NCBI GenBank assembly: GCA_003513495.1
Contig: DOPM01000014.1
Coordinates: 1-40,391 of the forward strand
DNA: 40,391 nucleotides
Source: Desulfosporosinus sp.
GTDB taxonomy: Bacteria > Bacillota > Desulfitobacteriia > Desulfitobacteriales > Desulfitobacteriaceae
Direction of reading: 5' to 3'
Below the pieces are notes generated by a model. It had not been told where the DNA came from and did no database searches. It worked only from the letters and a program-made list of their open reading frames with translations. Every line of letters begins with the position of its first letter. Position 1 is the first letter of the stretch. Positions 14,458 through 21,663 of this stretch are shown here, in pieces. Made by a program: the position numbers and the translations under genes.

Positions 14458-14973
14458 ATGATGAAGAACAAAGCTTTAATGGTTACACTCTCAATGGCTA
14501 TGGTATTGGGATTAGCGGGGGCTGTAAACGCTACTACATTTGACAGCAGTACAACGAATATGCAGCCAAAGACTACGTACGCACAGGCCTATATGGATAA
14601 CAATGATGTAACAAGTACGGAAGTGGAGAAGGTAGAAACCACTCAGCCAGATCAAACAGTTCCCTCCAAGACAGATGTCTACGATCAAATGATGAGTTCC
14701 AACCATACCATGAATAACCAAATGCAAAACATGGCGACCGATCCTCAGATGCAAAACATGTTCGAAAATGCTCAAATGCAGAACATGTCTATGGATGACC
14801 AAATGAAAAATATGCCAATGAATACCCAAAGAAATGGCCAAGTGAATAATTCCAAACACATACAAGGAATGGCTGGAACAAACAATTTGAACGATTCTAA
14901 AGCTTCTCAACAGCCTTCCCAAAAATCAAGTAGCCAGAATAGGATGGGGTCCATGGGAAGAATGGGAAGATAA
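14458..14973 (+). CDS. Exported Met/Asn/Gln-rich protein
   Basis: 171 residues from ATG 14458. Signal peptide MMKNKALMVTLSMAMVLGLA with a likely cut after AVNA. The mature protein is low-complexity: a Thr/Asp/Glu stretch, then a Met-rich core (residues 76-125) with repeats of the form QMQNM and DQMKNMPMN, then an Asn/Gln/Ser tail ending MGSMGRMGR. There are no Cys. Clustered methionines outside the membrane are a known Cu(I)/Ag(I)-binding solution, as in CusF/CopC-type and PcoE-like proteins, but this is not one of those folds. Relatives in the window are 24033-24473, 25158-25598 and remnants at 2031, 14130 and 25850. Followed by a strong terminator. Confidence 0.8.
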   Translation: MMKNKALMVTLSMAMVLGLAGAVNATTFDSSTTNMQPKTTYAQAYMDNNDVTSTEVEKVETTQPDQTVPSKTDVYDQMMSSNHTMNNQMQNMATDPQMQNMFENAQMQNMSMDDQMKNMPMNTQRNGQVNNSKHIQGMAGTNNLNDSKASQQPSQKSSSQNRMGSMGRMGR

Positions 14974-15010
14974 ATCTTCATGAAGCTGAATAATCTTAGC
15001 TTAGGCTAAT

Positions 15011-15046
15011 AAAAGGCTCAGACCATATAAGGGTCTGGGCCTTTTA
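15011..15046 (+). terminator. Rho-independent terminator
   Basis: AAAAGGCTCAGACC (15011-15024) pairs with GGTCTGGGCCTTTT, allowing one G-T pair, around a short A/T loop. It ends the Met-rich gene. Confidence 0.9.
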
Positions 15047-15115
15047 GACATCTGGGATATCCCCCGATAGCAGTTTCATTGTGCTTTTCGACTTATCCGG
15101 ACCATGGGCGATATA

Positions 15116-15169
15116 TTCATGAGAAATTCACAACTTTTTCATGAGATCCTCGAATCAGAGAGTTACACT
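15116..15169 (+). promoter_or_regulatory. Box A promoter 4
   Basis: TTCATGA (15116-15122), TTCACAA (15127-15133), TTCATGA (15138-15144), 11-bp period. TCGAAT lies 6 nt on. The -10 TACACT (15164-15169) begins exactly 19 nt after the third heptamer. The predicted transcript starts about 25 nt before ATG 15201. Confidence 0.85.
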
Positions 15170-15200
15170 GAGGATGTAGAAGTTGCTAAGGAGGTCACAT

Positions 15201-15599
15201 ATGAGTAAAAGCGAAGTAGTTCAGGACGTAAAAGAGAATAGAGGCATCATCAAAGCAATTGGTTCAGTTCTGTTTGCAATTATAGCGTCTTCGCACCACT
15301 GGGTTCATACTCTTTTGATCGCATTGGGTCTGACCACTCTAAGCTCAGGTCTATTATCTCTATCTCCGTCAACAAAGATTATCTTTTTACTAGTTTCTCT
15401 TGTTATTTCAGCGTGGTTTATACGCGTTGCCAAACGTAAGTGGAGTTATGACCGTCCTGCTGCGTGGGTGTATCTTATATCTTCTATTATCTCGATTATT
15501 TTGGTTATTACATCCTTGCCGCAAGCGATATCAGCCGTCATACCACCATCTCAGCAACAGCAGCAGACGCAACAACCGAAAGATATCCACGGACATTAA
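15201..15599 (+). CDS. Integral membrane protein with Gln/His tail
   Basis: 132 residues from ATG 15201, with AAGGAGG 6 nt upstream. Hydrophobic segments lie at about residues 20-35, 38-52, 60-77 and 88-107, with HHWVH between the first two, so three to four membrane helices. The C-terminus is PPSQQQQQTQQPKDIHGH. The opening (KENRGIIKAIGSVLFAIIASSHHWVHTLLIALGL, read in two parts around residue 24) vaguely recalls small mercury/copper transport proteins, but I do not assign it. It is the first gene behind box A promoter 4 and sits directly before the csoR-copA operon. Confidence 0.75.
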   Translation: MSKSEVVQDVKENRGIIKAIGSVLFAIIASSHHWVHTLLIALGLTTLSSGLLSLSPSTKIIFLLVSLVISAWFIRVAKRKWSYDRPAAWVYLISSIISIILVITSLPQAISAVIPPSQQQQQTQQPKDIHGH

Positions 15600-15660
15600 T
15601 GTGCTTTGGGTCTAAAGCTTCCGCTCATAATGACACTCCATTCTGTCAAATTAGGGTCTC

Positions 15661-15714
15661 TTCACAAGAAATTCACAACTAATTCACGAGTTTATCGTAT
15701 TTGAGGATTATTGT
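15661..15714 (+). promoter_or_regulatory. Box A promoter 5 of the csoR-copA operon
   Basis: TTCACAA (15661-15667), TTCACAA (15672-15678), TTCACGA (15683-15689), 11-bp period. TCGTAT lies 6 nt on. The -10 TATTGT (15709-15714) begins exactly 19 nt after the third heptamer. It lies upstream of a separate CsoR operator/promoter. Confidence 0.8.
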
Positions 15715-15767
15715 AGGACTATAGAATTAATCCATGAGTGAGCGCGAATATTTTTTTGTTAAGGAAA

Positions 15768-15786
15768 ATAGGGTAGACCCCTATAC
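15768..15786 (+). promoter_or_regulatory. CsoR operator overlapping a -10 element
   Basis: ATAGGGTAGACCCCTAT is a near-dyad of the kind bound by CsoR proteins: G-tract, short centre, C-tract, A/T flanks. It overlaps a good -10, TATACT (15782-15787), about 24 nt before csoR. Binding here would block this promoter and stall transcripts from box A promoter 5. Confidence 0.7.
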
Positions 15787-15810
15787 TATATTCGAATTGG
15801 TGGTGAGTGA

Positions 15811-16149
15811 ATGAACAATCCGGCAAAAGATGTTTCTATTGATTGCCAGGATCTGAACCAAGAAGGAGGCAAACCTAGGAGTCATCATGACGAAAAGACA
15901 ATCCAGCAGATTATCGCCCGGATGAACCGAATCGAGGGGCAAATACGGGGCATTAAAGGAATGATCGAGCGTCAAACTTATTGTGATGACGTCCTGAATC
16001 AGATATCCTCAGCCCAATCTGCCCTCGACGGGGTTTCGAAGTTGCTATTGGAAAAGCACATGAAATCATGTGTGAGGGAACGGTTGGAACGTGGTGACAT
16101 TGAGGTAGTGGATGAAGTCTTAAAAACGGTGTTCCGGATGTTGAGATAA
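15811..16149 (+). CDS. csoR: Copper-sensing transcriptional repressor CsoR
   Basis: 112 residues, ATG start. All-helical DUF156 protein: RMNRIEGQIRGIKGMIE is the family signature. The Cu(I) ligand set Cys-His-Cys is present as Cys58 (TYCDDV), His83 and Cys87 (EKHMKSC). This separates copper sensors from formaldehyde- or sulfide-type paralogues. Apo-CsoR binds DNA and Cu(I) releases it. The N-terminal 26 residues are longer than usual and include Cys12 and His-His. It lies 65 nt before copA, with a CsoR-type dyad in front of its own start, so autoregulation is expected. Confidence 0.93.
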   Translation: MNNPAKDVSIDCQDLNQEGGKPRSHHDEKTIQQIIARMNRIEGQIRGIKGMIERQTYCDDVLNQISSAQSALDGVSKLLLEKHMKSCVRERLERGDIEVVDEVLKTVFRMLR

Positions 16150-16214
16150 TCTTTGGTAGATAATATAAAGCAAAAAGGAATCTGAAATCAGATGGTTGAT
16201 TGGAGGTACAAGTT

Positions 16215-18794
16215 ATGAGTGAAACGATAAGAAACGAACATCTTGCACAGGTGAGTTTACCTGTACAGGGTATGAGTTGTGCAGCTTGTGTGGCAAAAGT
16301 TGAAAAGACCTTAGAAACCATGACCGGTGTGCAAGAAGTTCATGTCAATTTGCTTTCAGGCAAAGCTGCTGTGACTTATGAGAGTAATCAGGCAGGTGTA
16401 CCCCAGATGGTGAAAATGATTCAAGACATCGGTTACGAAGTGCCGGAGGAAGAAGTTTTGCTCACTGTGCGGGGTATGAGTTGCGCAGCTTGTGTTGCTA
16501 AAGTCGAGAAGGCTGTTAAGGGAATGCCAGGTGTAACCTTAGTTGTCGTTAATTTACCGGCCGAGTCAGCAAAGGTAAAGTTTTATCCCGGTGCGGTGGA
16601 TAAAACAAGGATCAAAAAAGAAATCCAAGCCTTGGGTTATGAGGTTAGCGAAAAGGTGACCGGTCAGGAAGCTTTGGATCGGGAGAAAGAAGCGCGGCAA
16701 AAGGAACTTCGGTTCCAAACTCGTAACATGTGGATTGCCTGGCCCTTAGCCATTTTAGTGATGATTGGCATGTTCCGTGATATGTGGATCTTTCCTTATT
16801 TTGTCCCGGAGTTTTTGGGTAACGTTTATGTCCTTTGGGCTTTGACCACGCCGATTGCCTTTATTCCCGGTTGGCAGTTTTTTAAGCACAGTTGGAACGG
16901 ACTAAAACGTGGTGCTACGGATATGAATTTACTCTATGCCACTGGGATTGGTGCTGCCTATATCATAGCGACAATCAATACCTTCTGGCCCGATGCCGGC
17001 TTCGGCGGACGGGGAGCTGCCTTTTTCGAGTCAGCTGCATTGCTTACAGCATTCATCGTTTTAGGTCGCTATTTGGAAGCTCTTACCCGGGGCCGAACTT
17101 CGGAGGCCATCCGAAATCTAATGAGTTTGCAAGCTAAAACGGCACGGGTGATTCGTAATGGTGAAGAAGTCGAGATTGCTGCCGATGAGGTTGAGATCGG
17201 TGATATCGTGATTGTGCGACCAGGGGAAAGTATACCTGTTGACGGGGAAGTTACAGATGGTTATTCGGCCGTCGACGAAGCAATGATTACCGGAGAAAGT
17301 ATGCCGGTAGAAAAACGAGCAGGTTCTCAGGTCACGGGCGCCACGATCAATAAGACGGGTTCTTTCAAATTTAGGGCAACGAGAGTTGGTAGCGAAACTG
17401 CCCTAGCCCAAATTATTAAAATGGTTGAAGACGCTCAGGCTTCCAAGGCGCCCATCCAAAAATTAGCCGATTTTGTGGCAGGCCATTTCATCGCTGGGGT
17501 CCATGTCTTGGCTTTAATTGTCTTCTTCTTCTGGTTCTTTATCGGGTACGCCTCTTTCTTCTCACCGGCAAGCCAGTTTATTCTCTCACCCTATAATCTG
17601 GCCGAAGTTGGTGTCTTTGGCTTTGCCTTGCTCTTGTCAGTGACGACCTTAATCATTTCTTGCCCGTGCGCTCTTGGCTTAGCTACCCCCAGTGCTATTA
17701 TGGCTGGTACGGGTAAGGGGGCGGAAAACGGTATTCTGTTCAAAGGGGCGGATGCCGTCGAAGCGAGCAGCAAACTTAATGCAGTTGTTTTCGATAAGAC
17801 CGGTACCTTAACCAAAGGTGAACCCTCTGTGACTGACGTCTATGCGACGGAAGGCTTTATTCGAGAGGATGTTCTTAGGCTTGCAGCGATCACTGAAAAA
17901 CCCTCTGAGCATCCCCTAGGTGAAGCTATCGTACGAGGGGCCAAGGAGGAAGGATTGTCAGTTGGAGATACCGATGATTTTGAGGCTATACCCGGTCATG
18001 GTGTTCGGGCAATCTATCAAGGGCAGACAATTTTGTTAGGAAACCGTCGTTTGATGCAGCAACAAAATATTGATATCGGAAACCTAAGTAAGAAGATGGA
18101 GCAGCTTGAGGAAGAAGGAAAGACAGCCATGTTGATGGCTATTGATAATAAGGCTGCGGGGATCATTGCAGTGGCTGATATCCTAAAGGAAAATGCGAAA
18201 GTGGCCGTGGAGCGCTTGCAACAGATGGGTGTACAAGTAGCCATGATTACCGGGGACAACCGTCGGACGGCTGAAGCCATAGCTCGACAGGTGGGGATTA
18301 AAACAGTACTGGCAGAAGTGCTGCCCCAAGATAAGGCGGCCGAAGTGATCAAACTTCAGGAGAAGGGTCTAAACGTAGCCATGGTTGGGGATGGGATCAA
18401 CGATGCTCCCGCCTTAGCTCAGGCCAACGTGGGGATTGCTATTGGTTCAGGCACAGACGTTGCCAAAGAAACAGGCGACATCATCCTCATCAAGGACGAT
18501 ATCCGCGATGTGGTAGGAGCCATTGAAATTGGGCGGGCTACTATGCGCAAGATTAAGCAGAATTTGGTATGGGCTTTCGTTTACAACATCACAGGAATTC
18601 CCTTAGCAGCCGGTATCCTATATCCTTTCACTGGACTTCTGGTCAGCCCCGAACTTGCTTCTTTCTTTATGGCTATGAGTTCGGTATCTGTAACGATGAA
18701 CACGCTTCTCTTAAAACGTTACCAACCCTCATTCCGGAGGGACCAAATGAAAACTAGTATGCATCCAACACCTCAACCACAAACAGCACGCTAG
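16215..18794 (+). CDS. copA: Copper-exporting P1B-type ATPase
   Basis: 859 residues from ATG 16215, chosen because GGAGG lies 8 nt upstream. Two N-terminal HMA domains each carry GMSCAACVAKVEK. Eight membrane helices follow. The actuator loop has TGES, the intramembrane metal site is CPC (near residues 483-485), the phosphorylation site is DKTGTLT (Asp near 527), and the ATP domain shows HPLGEAI and GDGINDAPAL. This is the Cu(I)-ATPase (CopA, P1B-1) signature, exporting cytosolic Cu(I). It is co-transcribed with csoR and the small membrane protein 14 nt downstream. Confidence 0.96.
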   Translation: MSETIRNEHLAQVSLPVQGMSCAACVAKVEKTLETMTGVQEVHVNLLSGKAAVTYESNQAGVPQMVKMIQDIGYEVPEEEVLLTVRGMSCAACVAKVEKAVKGMPGVTLVVVNLPAESAKVKFYPGAVDKTRIKKEIQALGYEVSEKVTGQEALDREKEARQKELRFQTRNMWIAWPLAILVMIGMFRDMWIFPYFVPEFLGNVYVLWALTTPIAFIPGWQFFKHSWNGLKRGATDMNLLYATGIGAAYIIATINTFWPDAGFGGRGAAFFESAALLTAFIVLGRYLEALTRGRTSEAIRNLMSLQAKTARVIRNGEEVEIAADEVEIGDIVIVRPGESIPVDGEVTDGYSAVDEAMITGESMPVEKRAGSQVTGATINKTGSFKFRATRVGSETALAQIIKMVEDAQASKAPIQKLADFVAGHFIAGVHVLALIVFFFWFFIGYASFFSPASQFILSPYNLAEVGVFGFALLLSVTTLIISCPCALGLATPSAIMAGTGKGAENGILFKGADAVEASSKLNAVVFDKTGTLTKGEPSVTDVYATEGFIREDVLRLAAITEKPSEHPLGEAIVRGAKEEGLSVGDTDDFEAIPGHGVRAIYQGQTILLGNRRLMQQQNIDIGNLSKKMEQLEEEGKTAMLMAIDNKAAGIIAVADILKENAKVAVERLQQMGVQVAMITGDNRRTAEAIARQVGIKTVLAEVLPQDKAAEVIKLQEKGLNVAMVGDGINDAPALAQANVGIAIGSGTDVAKETGDIILIKDDIRDVVGAIEIGRATMRKIKQNLVWAFVYNITGIPLAAGILYPFTGLLVSPELASFFMAMSSVSVTMNTLLLKRYQPSFRRDQMKTSMHPTPQPQTAR

Positions 18795-18808
18795 GAGGAG
18801 GTCTTACT

Positions 18809-19027
18809 ATGAACGATTTAGAAGCAAAAGCCGCTAGGCAGGCTTCCGTGGTTTACACGGTACTTTCGCTAGCAATAACCTTTATTTTTCTCGTCATCAC
18901 ATGGGTGGACGGAAATACCTATACTGCTGTTGCCCGGGTCGGAGGTATGGTTTGGGTTTTCATCCTAAGTATGATTGTCTTCATGCCGATCGTCATTCCT
19001 GTGGTGAAGAAGAGGATCATGGGATAA
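18809..19027 (+). CDS. Small two-helix membrane protein in the copper operon
   Basis: 72 residues, ATG start with AGGAGGAGG upstream, 14 nt after copA, hence operonic. A charged N-terminus (NDLEAKAARQ) is followed by two membrane helices (about 14-32 and 43-64) and a basic end KKRIMG. No Cys or His. It has no assigned function. Position suggests a CopA accessory or assembly peptide. Confidence 0.75.
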   Translation: MNDLEAKAARQASVVYTVLSLAITFIFLVITWVDGNTYTAVARVGGMVWVFILSMIVFMPIVIPVVKKRIMG

Positions 19028-19164
19028 GAACGAGGCTAATTGAGTTACAGTTATTCATGAGCGCGTCTGGATTTTTAGTAAAGAAATGAGTCGTATAATA
19101 ATCCAATTGATATTTAGTAAGCTACTTTATTGTTAGAAAACTGTTCTAAAGGAGGAACACAAAT

Positions 19165-19944
19165 TTGCTACAAACCTTATTCAGCATTGGGGGATTTTCT
19201 CTAGGGTCTTACGGTGTAGTCGTTGCCATCTCACTATTAATTGGTTTAGGGGTAGCTTATCATTTAGCACCTTCTGAAAAGGAATACCGCCAGCATCTTA
19301 TAGACTTGTTAATCTATGCAGTGATAGGGGCCATTATTGGAGCACGTCTTTGGCAAGTCTTCTTCTACCAATGGGATTATTACTCCCTGCATCTCTCCGA
19401 AATCTTTATGATATGGCACGGTGGGATGGCAATTCAAGGAGCTTTGGTTGGGGCTTTTATTGTGGGATGGATCTATACTCGTAAACACCAACTTGATTTT
19501 TGGAAAATGGCTGATATTGCTGCCCCAGGAATTATCTTAGGGCAGGGACTGGGGAGAATTGCTTGCTTTCTCAATGGTGACGCCTATGGTAGCCCAACCA
19601 ACCAGGGTTTTGGCTTGGTTTATCCTTCGGGAACTCCAGCTTATGAAGCTTATGGCAGTCAACCCCTATGGCCTGCAGAAGTATGGGAAGGGCAATGGGA
19701 CATGGTTGTCTTTGCTCTGATCATAATCCTTTCGCGTTGGCGCAAATGGCCGAGGGGTATCATCTTTTTAACCTATATTGTGCTCTATTCACTAGGACGG
19801 TTTGCGTTAGAATTTTTACGAGGGGATGGCGCCCGTTATCTGTTTAATTTGACGTCAGCACAGTGGAGTAGTGTGGGAATGATTCTTATAGCTCTTGTTT
19901 CTGCTGCTGTGCTAATTATACCAAGGAATGGAACGAGAAATTAA
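19165..19944 (+). CDS. lgt: Divergent prolipoprotein diacylglyceryl transferase paralogue
   Basis: 259 residues, TTG start preceded by AAGGAGG. Seven membrane helices and Lgt motifs are recognisable: WHGGMAIQGALVG, GRIACFLNGDAYG and LGRFALEFLRGD. Lgt transfers diacylglycerol to the lipobox Cys. Compared with the usual HGG...HGG and GRIGNFxNGE motifs, this protein has Gln for the second His, Ala-Cys for Gly-Asn, and Asp for Glu. These positions are considered catalytic in E. coli Lgt, though some natural paralogues also carry Cys here. Its copper-cluster location is noteworthy, since the Met-rich lipoprotein at 24033 is a possible substrate. It could be specialised, a different transferase, or weakly active. 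Confidence 0.85.
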   Translation: MLQTLFSIGGFSLGSYGVVVAISLLIGLGVAYHLAPSEKEYRQHLIDLLIYAVIGAIIGARLWQVFFYQWDYYSLHLSEIFMIWHGGMAIQGALVGAFIVGWIYTRKHQLDFWKMADIAAPGIILGQGLGRIACFLNGDAYGSPTNQGFGLVYPSGTPAYEAYGSQPLWPAEVWEGQWDMVVFALIIILSRWRKWPRGIIFLTYIVLYSLGRFALEFLRGDGARYLFNLTSAQWSSVGMILIALVSAAVLIIPRNGTRN

Positions 19945-19972
19945 TTACTAGATTTAAAGGAGGTCTCTGATT

Positions 19973-20140
19973 ATGTGGGAATTCTTAAATCAATATGGGT
20001 GGTATTTCTTTATATTTGGGATGATGTTGTTTATGCATAGGCGGGGTATGGGCTGCTGTGGAGGGCATCAGCATGACCAAAAGAATTTTCAGGATCAACA
20101 TGAAACTAAAAATTTAATACCCTTTGAAGAAAAGAAGTAA
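19973..20140 (+). CDS. 55-residue Met/His/Cys membrane peptide
   Basis: ATG 19973, with AAAGGAGG about 9 nt upstream, 28 nt after lgt. One membrane helix (YGWYFFIFGMMLFMHRR) is followed by GMGCCGGHQHDQ and a hydrophilic tail with several His/Gln. It resembles small DUF2933-type proteins common beside copper genes, and in composition the protein at 1658-1939. Likely a metal-binding membrane peptide. Confidence 0.75.
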   Translation: MWEFLNQYGWYFFIFGMMLFMHRRGMGCCGGHQHDQKNFQDQHETKNLIPFEEKK

Positions 20141-20174
20141 TTCTAAAGATGGCTTCACGAAAGGACGAATATCT

Positions 20175-20381
20175 ATGCTTATCTTGAAGGGAAAGAAATC
20201 AAATGGCATTGTAGGAAAATACAAAAGTATTATTGATGCTCGAAAGATCTTTTCCGATGCCCAAAGGTATCTTACGCAGAATCAAGTAGATCATGAGCTT
20301 GTCTTGGTGGAGGGTAATCATGTTGTAATGACTTGTATGCTGAGGATGTTTAATAACCATACTACGCTTTCTCTAATTTAA
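20175..20381 (+). CDS. Small hypothetical protein
   Basis: 68 residues from ATG 20175, with GAAAGGA 9-10 nt upstream. The frame is also open from 20124, overlapping the previous gene, but that start has no ribosome site. It is basic and soluble, with a probable alpha/beta pattern (KYKSIIDARKIFSDAQRYL, then VDHELVLVEGNHVVMTCML). I recognise no family. It ends before a terminator and may close the lgt-containing unit. Confidence 0.5.
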   Translation: MLILKGKKSNGIVGKYKSIIDARKIFSDAQRYLTQNQVDHELVLVEGNHVVMTCMLRMFNNHTTLSLI

Positions 20382-20428
20382 CTGCTTAACCTGGTGCAAT
20401 GTAAAAGGAATTAGCCTTAAAAGCAACA

Positions 20429-20467
20429 AAAGGGTAGTGGCTCCTCATGGGAGAAACTACCTTTTTT
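20429..20467 (+). terminator. Rho-independent terminator
   Basis: AAAGGGTAGT..CTCC pairs with GGGAG..ACTACCTTTTTT around TCAT. It closes the copper/lgt region before the second riboswitch. Confidence 0.8.
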
Positions 20468-20634
20468 GCGTTCGCGGGAAATTCATATTTAAGGAGTATA
20501 ATTTGAGGTGTTAACCAGGAGATTTGAGATTGTTCCTGCAAGTAATAGAAAGGAGGGATTTTCTAGGTGCTGATTGCAGGGCTTTTCTTCTTAAATTATC
20601 TGAAATAAAGAACATAATAATCAAAGAGCTTAAT

Positions 20635-20744
20635 CTGATCTCTAGGAGACTCAGAACGGGGGATTTCATGTGGGGTGAATCATGGTTAGACCATGTAGGG
20701 CTTACACCTTCTGCCCGAATCCGTCAACTAACCTCGTAAGCTAT
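20635..20744 (+). promoter_or_regulatory. c-di-AMP riboswitch (ydaO/yuaA type), copy 2
   Basis: The same conserved blocks as copy 1: CTCAGAACGGGGGA, GGGGTGAATC, TAGGGCTTAC, CCGAATCCG and CAACTAACCTCGTAAGC. AGCTTA (20637-20642) pairs with TAAGCT (20737-20742) as P1. The ribosome site GAAAGGTGG starts 2 nt later. Copy 2 is about 110 nt against 122 nt for copy 1, the difference being in peripheral loops. Confidence 0.92.
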
Positions 20745-20762
20745 GAAAGGTGGACCAGTTTA

Positions 20763-21554
20763 GTGTTAATTCTCAATAAAACGTGGGTTAGTGGAGTAGC
20801 CCTGGCCGGTATTCTTTTGACGAGTAGTTTGACGGGAGCTCAAGCTGCTATTCTAGATTCTCAAGCTACTCCAAAGGCTCCTACTGTACAGAGTACTGTA
20901 CTCAAGGCTTCTCCTTCAGCTGCCTCTAAATCAGACGTATATTCTCAAAAAATGCGTGAAGCATTTAATTGGACATCCGCAATCGAGGTCAAAACGAACG
21001 TAGCACAAATACCTGAAAGTAATAATGTTCCTAAGGAAAAGAAAACATCAACTCCTGTTGAAAAGAGAACTCCACCTTCAGAAGGTAAGACGTCTCAATC
21101 GCCTCAGATCGCTAAAAAACCCAGCACTCCTTCACAGAAAGTTGTAAATTCGAAGCCTAAACAGGTTTCGGTATCCCAAGTGTCAAGGGGTAGTTCAGAT
21201 ATGGACAAGCTTATTAGCAATGCCCTAAGTTTACAAGGTATCCCTTACGTTTGGGGTGGAACGAGTCGGAAAGGGTTCGATTGCTCAGGGTTTGTGCAGT
21301 ATGTATTTAAGGCCTCTGGTATTTCATTACCGAGAACTGCAGCTGAACAGTATAAACTTGGCGTACCTGTCAGTCGTGATGAGTTGAGACCAGGAGATCT
21401 CGTGTTCTTTCAAACCTATGCCCCAGGAGCTACCGATGTGCGTATTTATATTGGTGGAGGACGTACGCTTGGAGCAGCTAGTGAAGGAGTAGGTATTCAT
21501 AGTTTGACAGAAAGTTATTGGTCAAAACGTTACCTCGGCGCGCGACGAATTTAA
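20763..21554 (+). CDS. Exported NlpC/P60-like cell-wall protein, paralogue 2
   Basis: About 263 residues from GTG 20763, chosen because GAAAGGTGG lies about 11 nt upstream. An in-frame ATG at 20682 falls inside the riboswitch and would add residues with no family resemblance. Signal peptide LNKTWVSGVALAGILLTSSL. A Ser/Pro/Lys linker runs to about residue 140, then the NlpC/P60 domain with catalytic-type Cys in GFDCSGF. As in paralogue 1, the usual SHVGIY His is Asp (TDVRIYIG) and the second His position is Gly (TLGAAS). The two proteins are highly similar over the last 120 residues but differ in the linker, so they are diverged duplicates under the same riboswitch type. Confidence 0.9.
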   Translation: MLILNKTWVSGVALAGILLTSSLTGAQAAILDSQATPKAPTVQSTVLKASPSAASKSDVYSQKMREAFNWTSAIEVKTNVAQIPESNNVPKEKKTSTPVEKRTPPSEGKTSQSPQIAKKPSTPSQKVVNSKPKQVSVSQVSRGSSDMDKLISNALSLQGIPYVWGGTSRKGFDCSGFVQYVFKASGISLPRTAAEQYKLGVPVSRDELRPGDLVFFQTYAPGATDVRIYIGGGRTLGAASEGVGIHSLTESYWSKRYLGARRI

Positions 21555-21576
21555 TAGGCATAGCATATAGCAAACA

Positions 21577-21633
21577 AGAAAAGAACCGAATGGACTGAGG
21601 TGAAAAAACATCAGTCCATTTGGTTCTTTCTTA
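21577..21633. terminator. Bidirectional terminator
   Basis: AAGAACCGAATGGACTGA pairs with TCAGTCCATTTGGTTCTT, with one G-T pair, around a 12-nt loop, with A and T runs on the two sides. It serves the converging NlpC/P60 and chemoreceptor genes. Confidence 0.9.
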
Positions 21634-21663
21634 ATTCACTTAGACAAATCTCATAAAAGGATT

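Noticed and set aside
19054..19060. Single TTCATGA upstream of the Lgt paralogue as another box A
   Set aside because: No neighbouring heptamers at 11 bp on either side and no TANNNT at the required 19-nt distance.
20682..20762. In-frame ATG giving a 27-residue longer NlpC/P60 protein
   Set aside because: It lies inside the conserved core of the c-di-AMP riboswitch, the added residues do not look like a signal peptide, and GTG 20763 has a proper ribosome site followed at once by a clean signal peptide.
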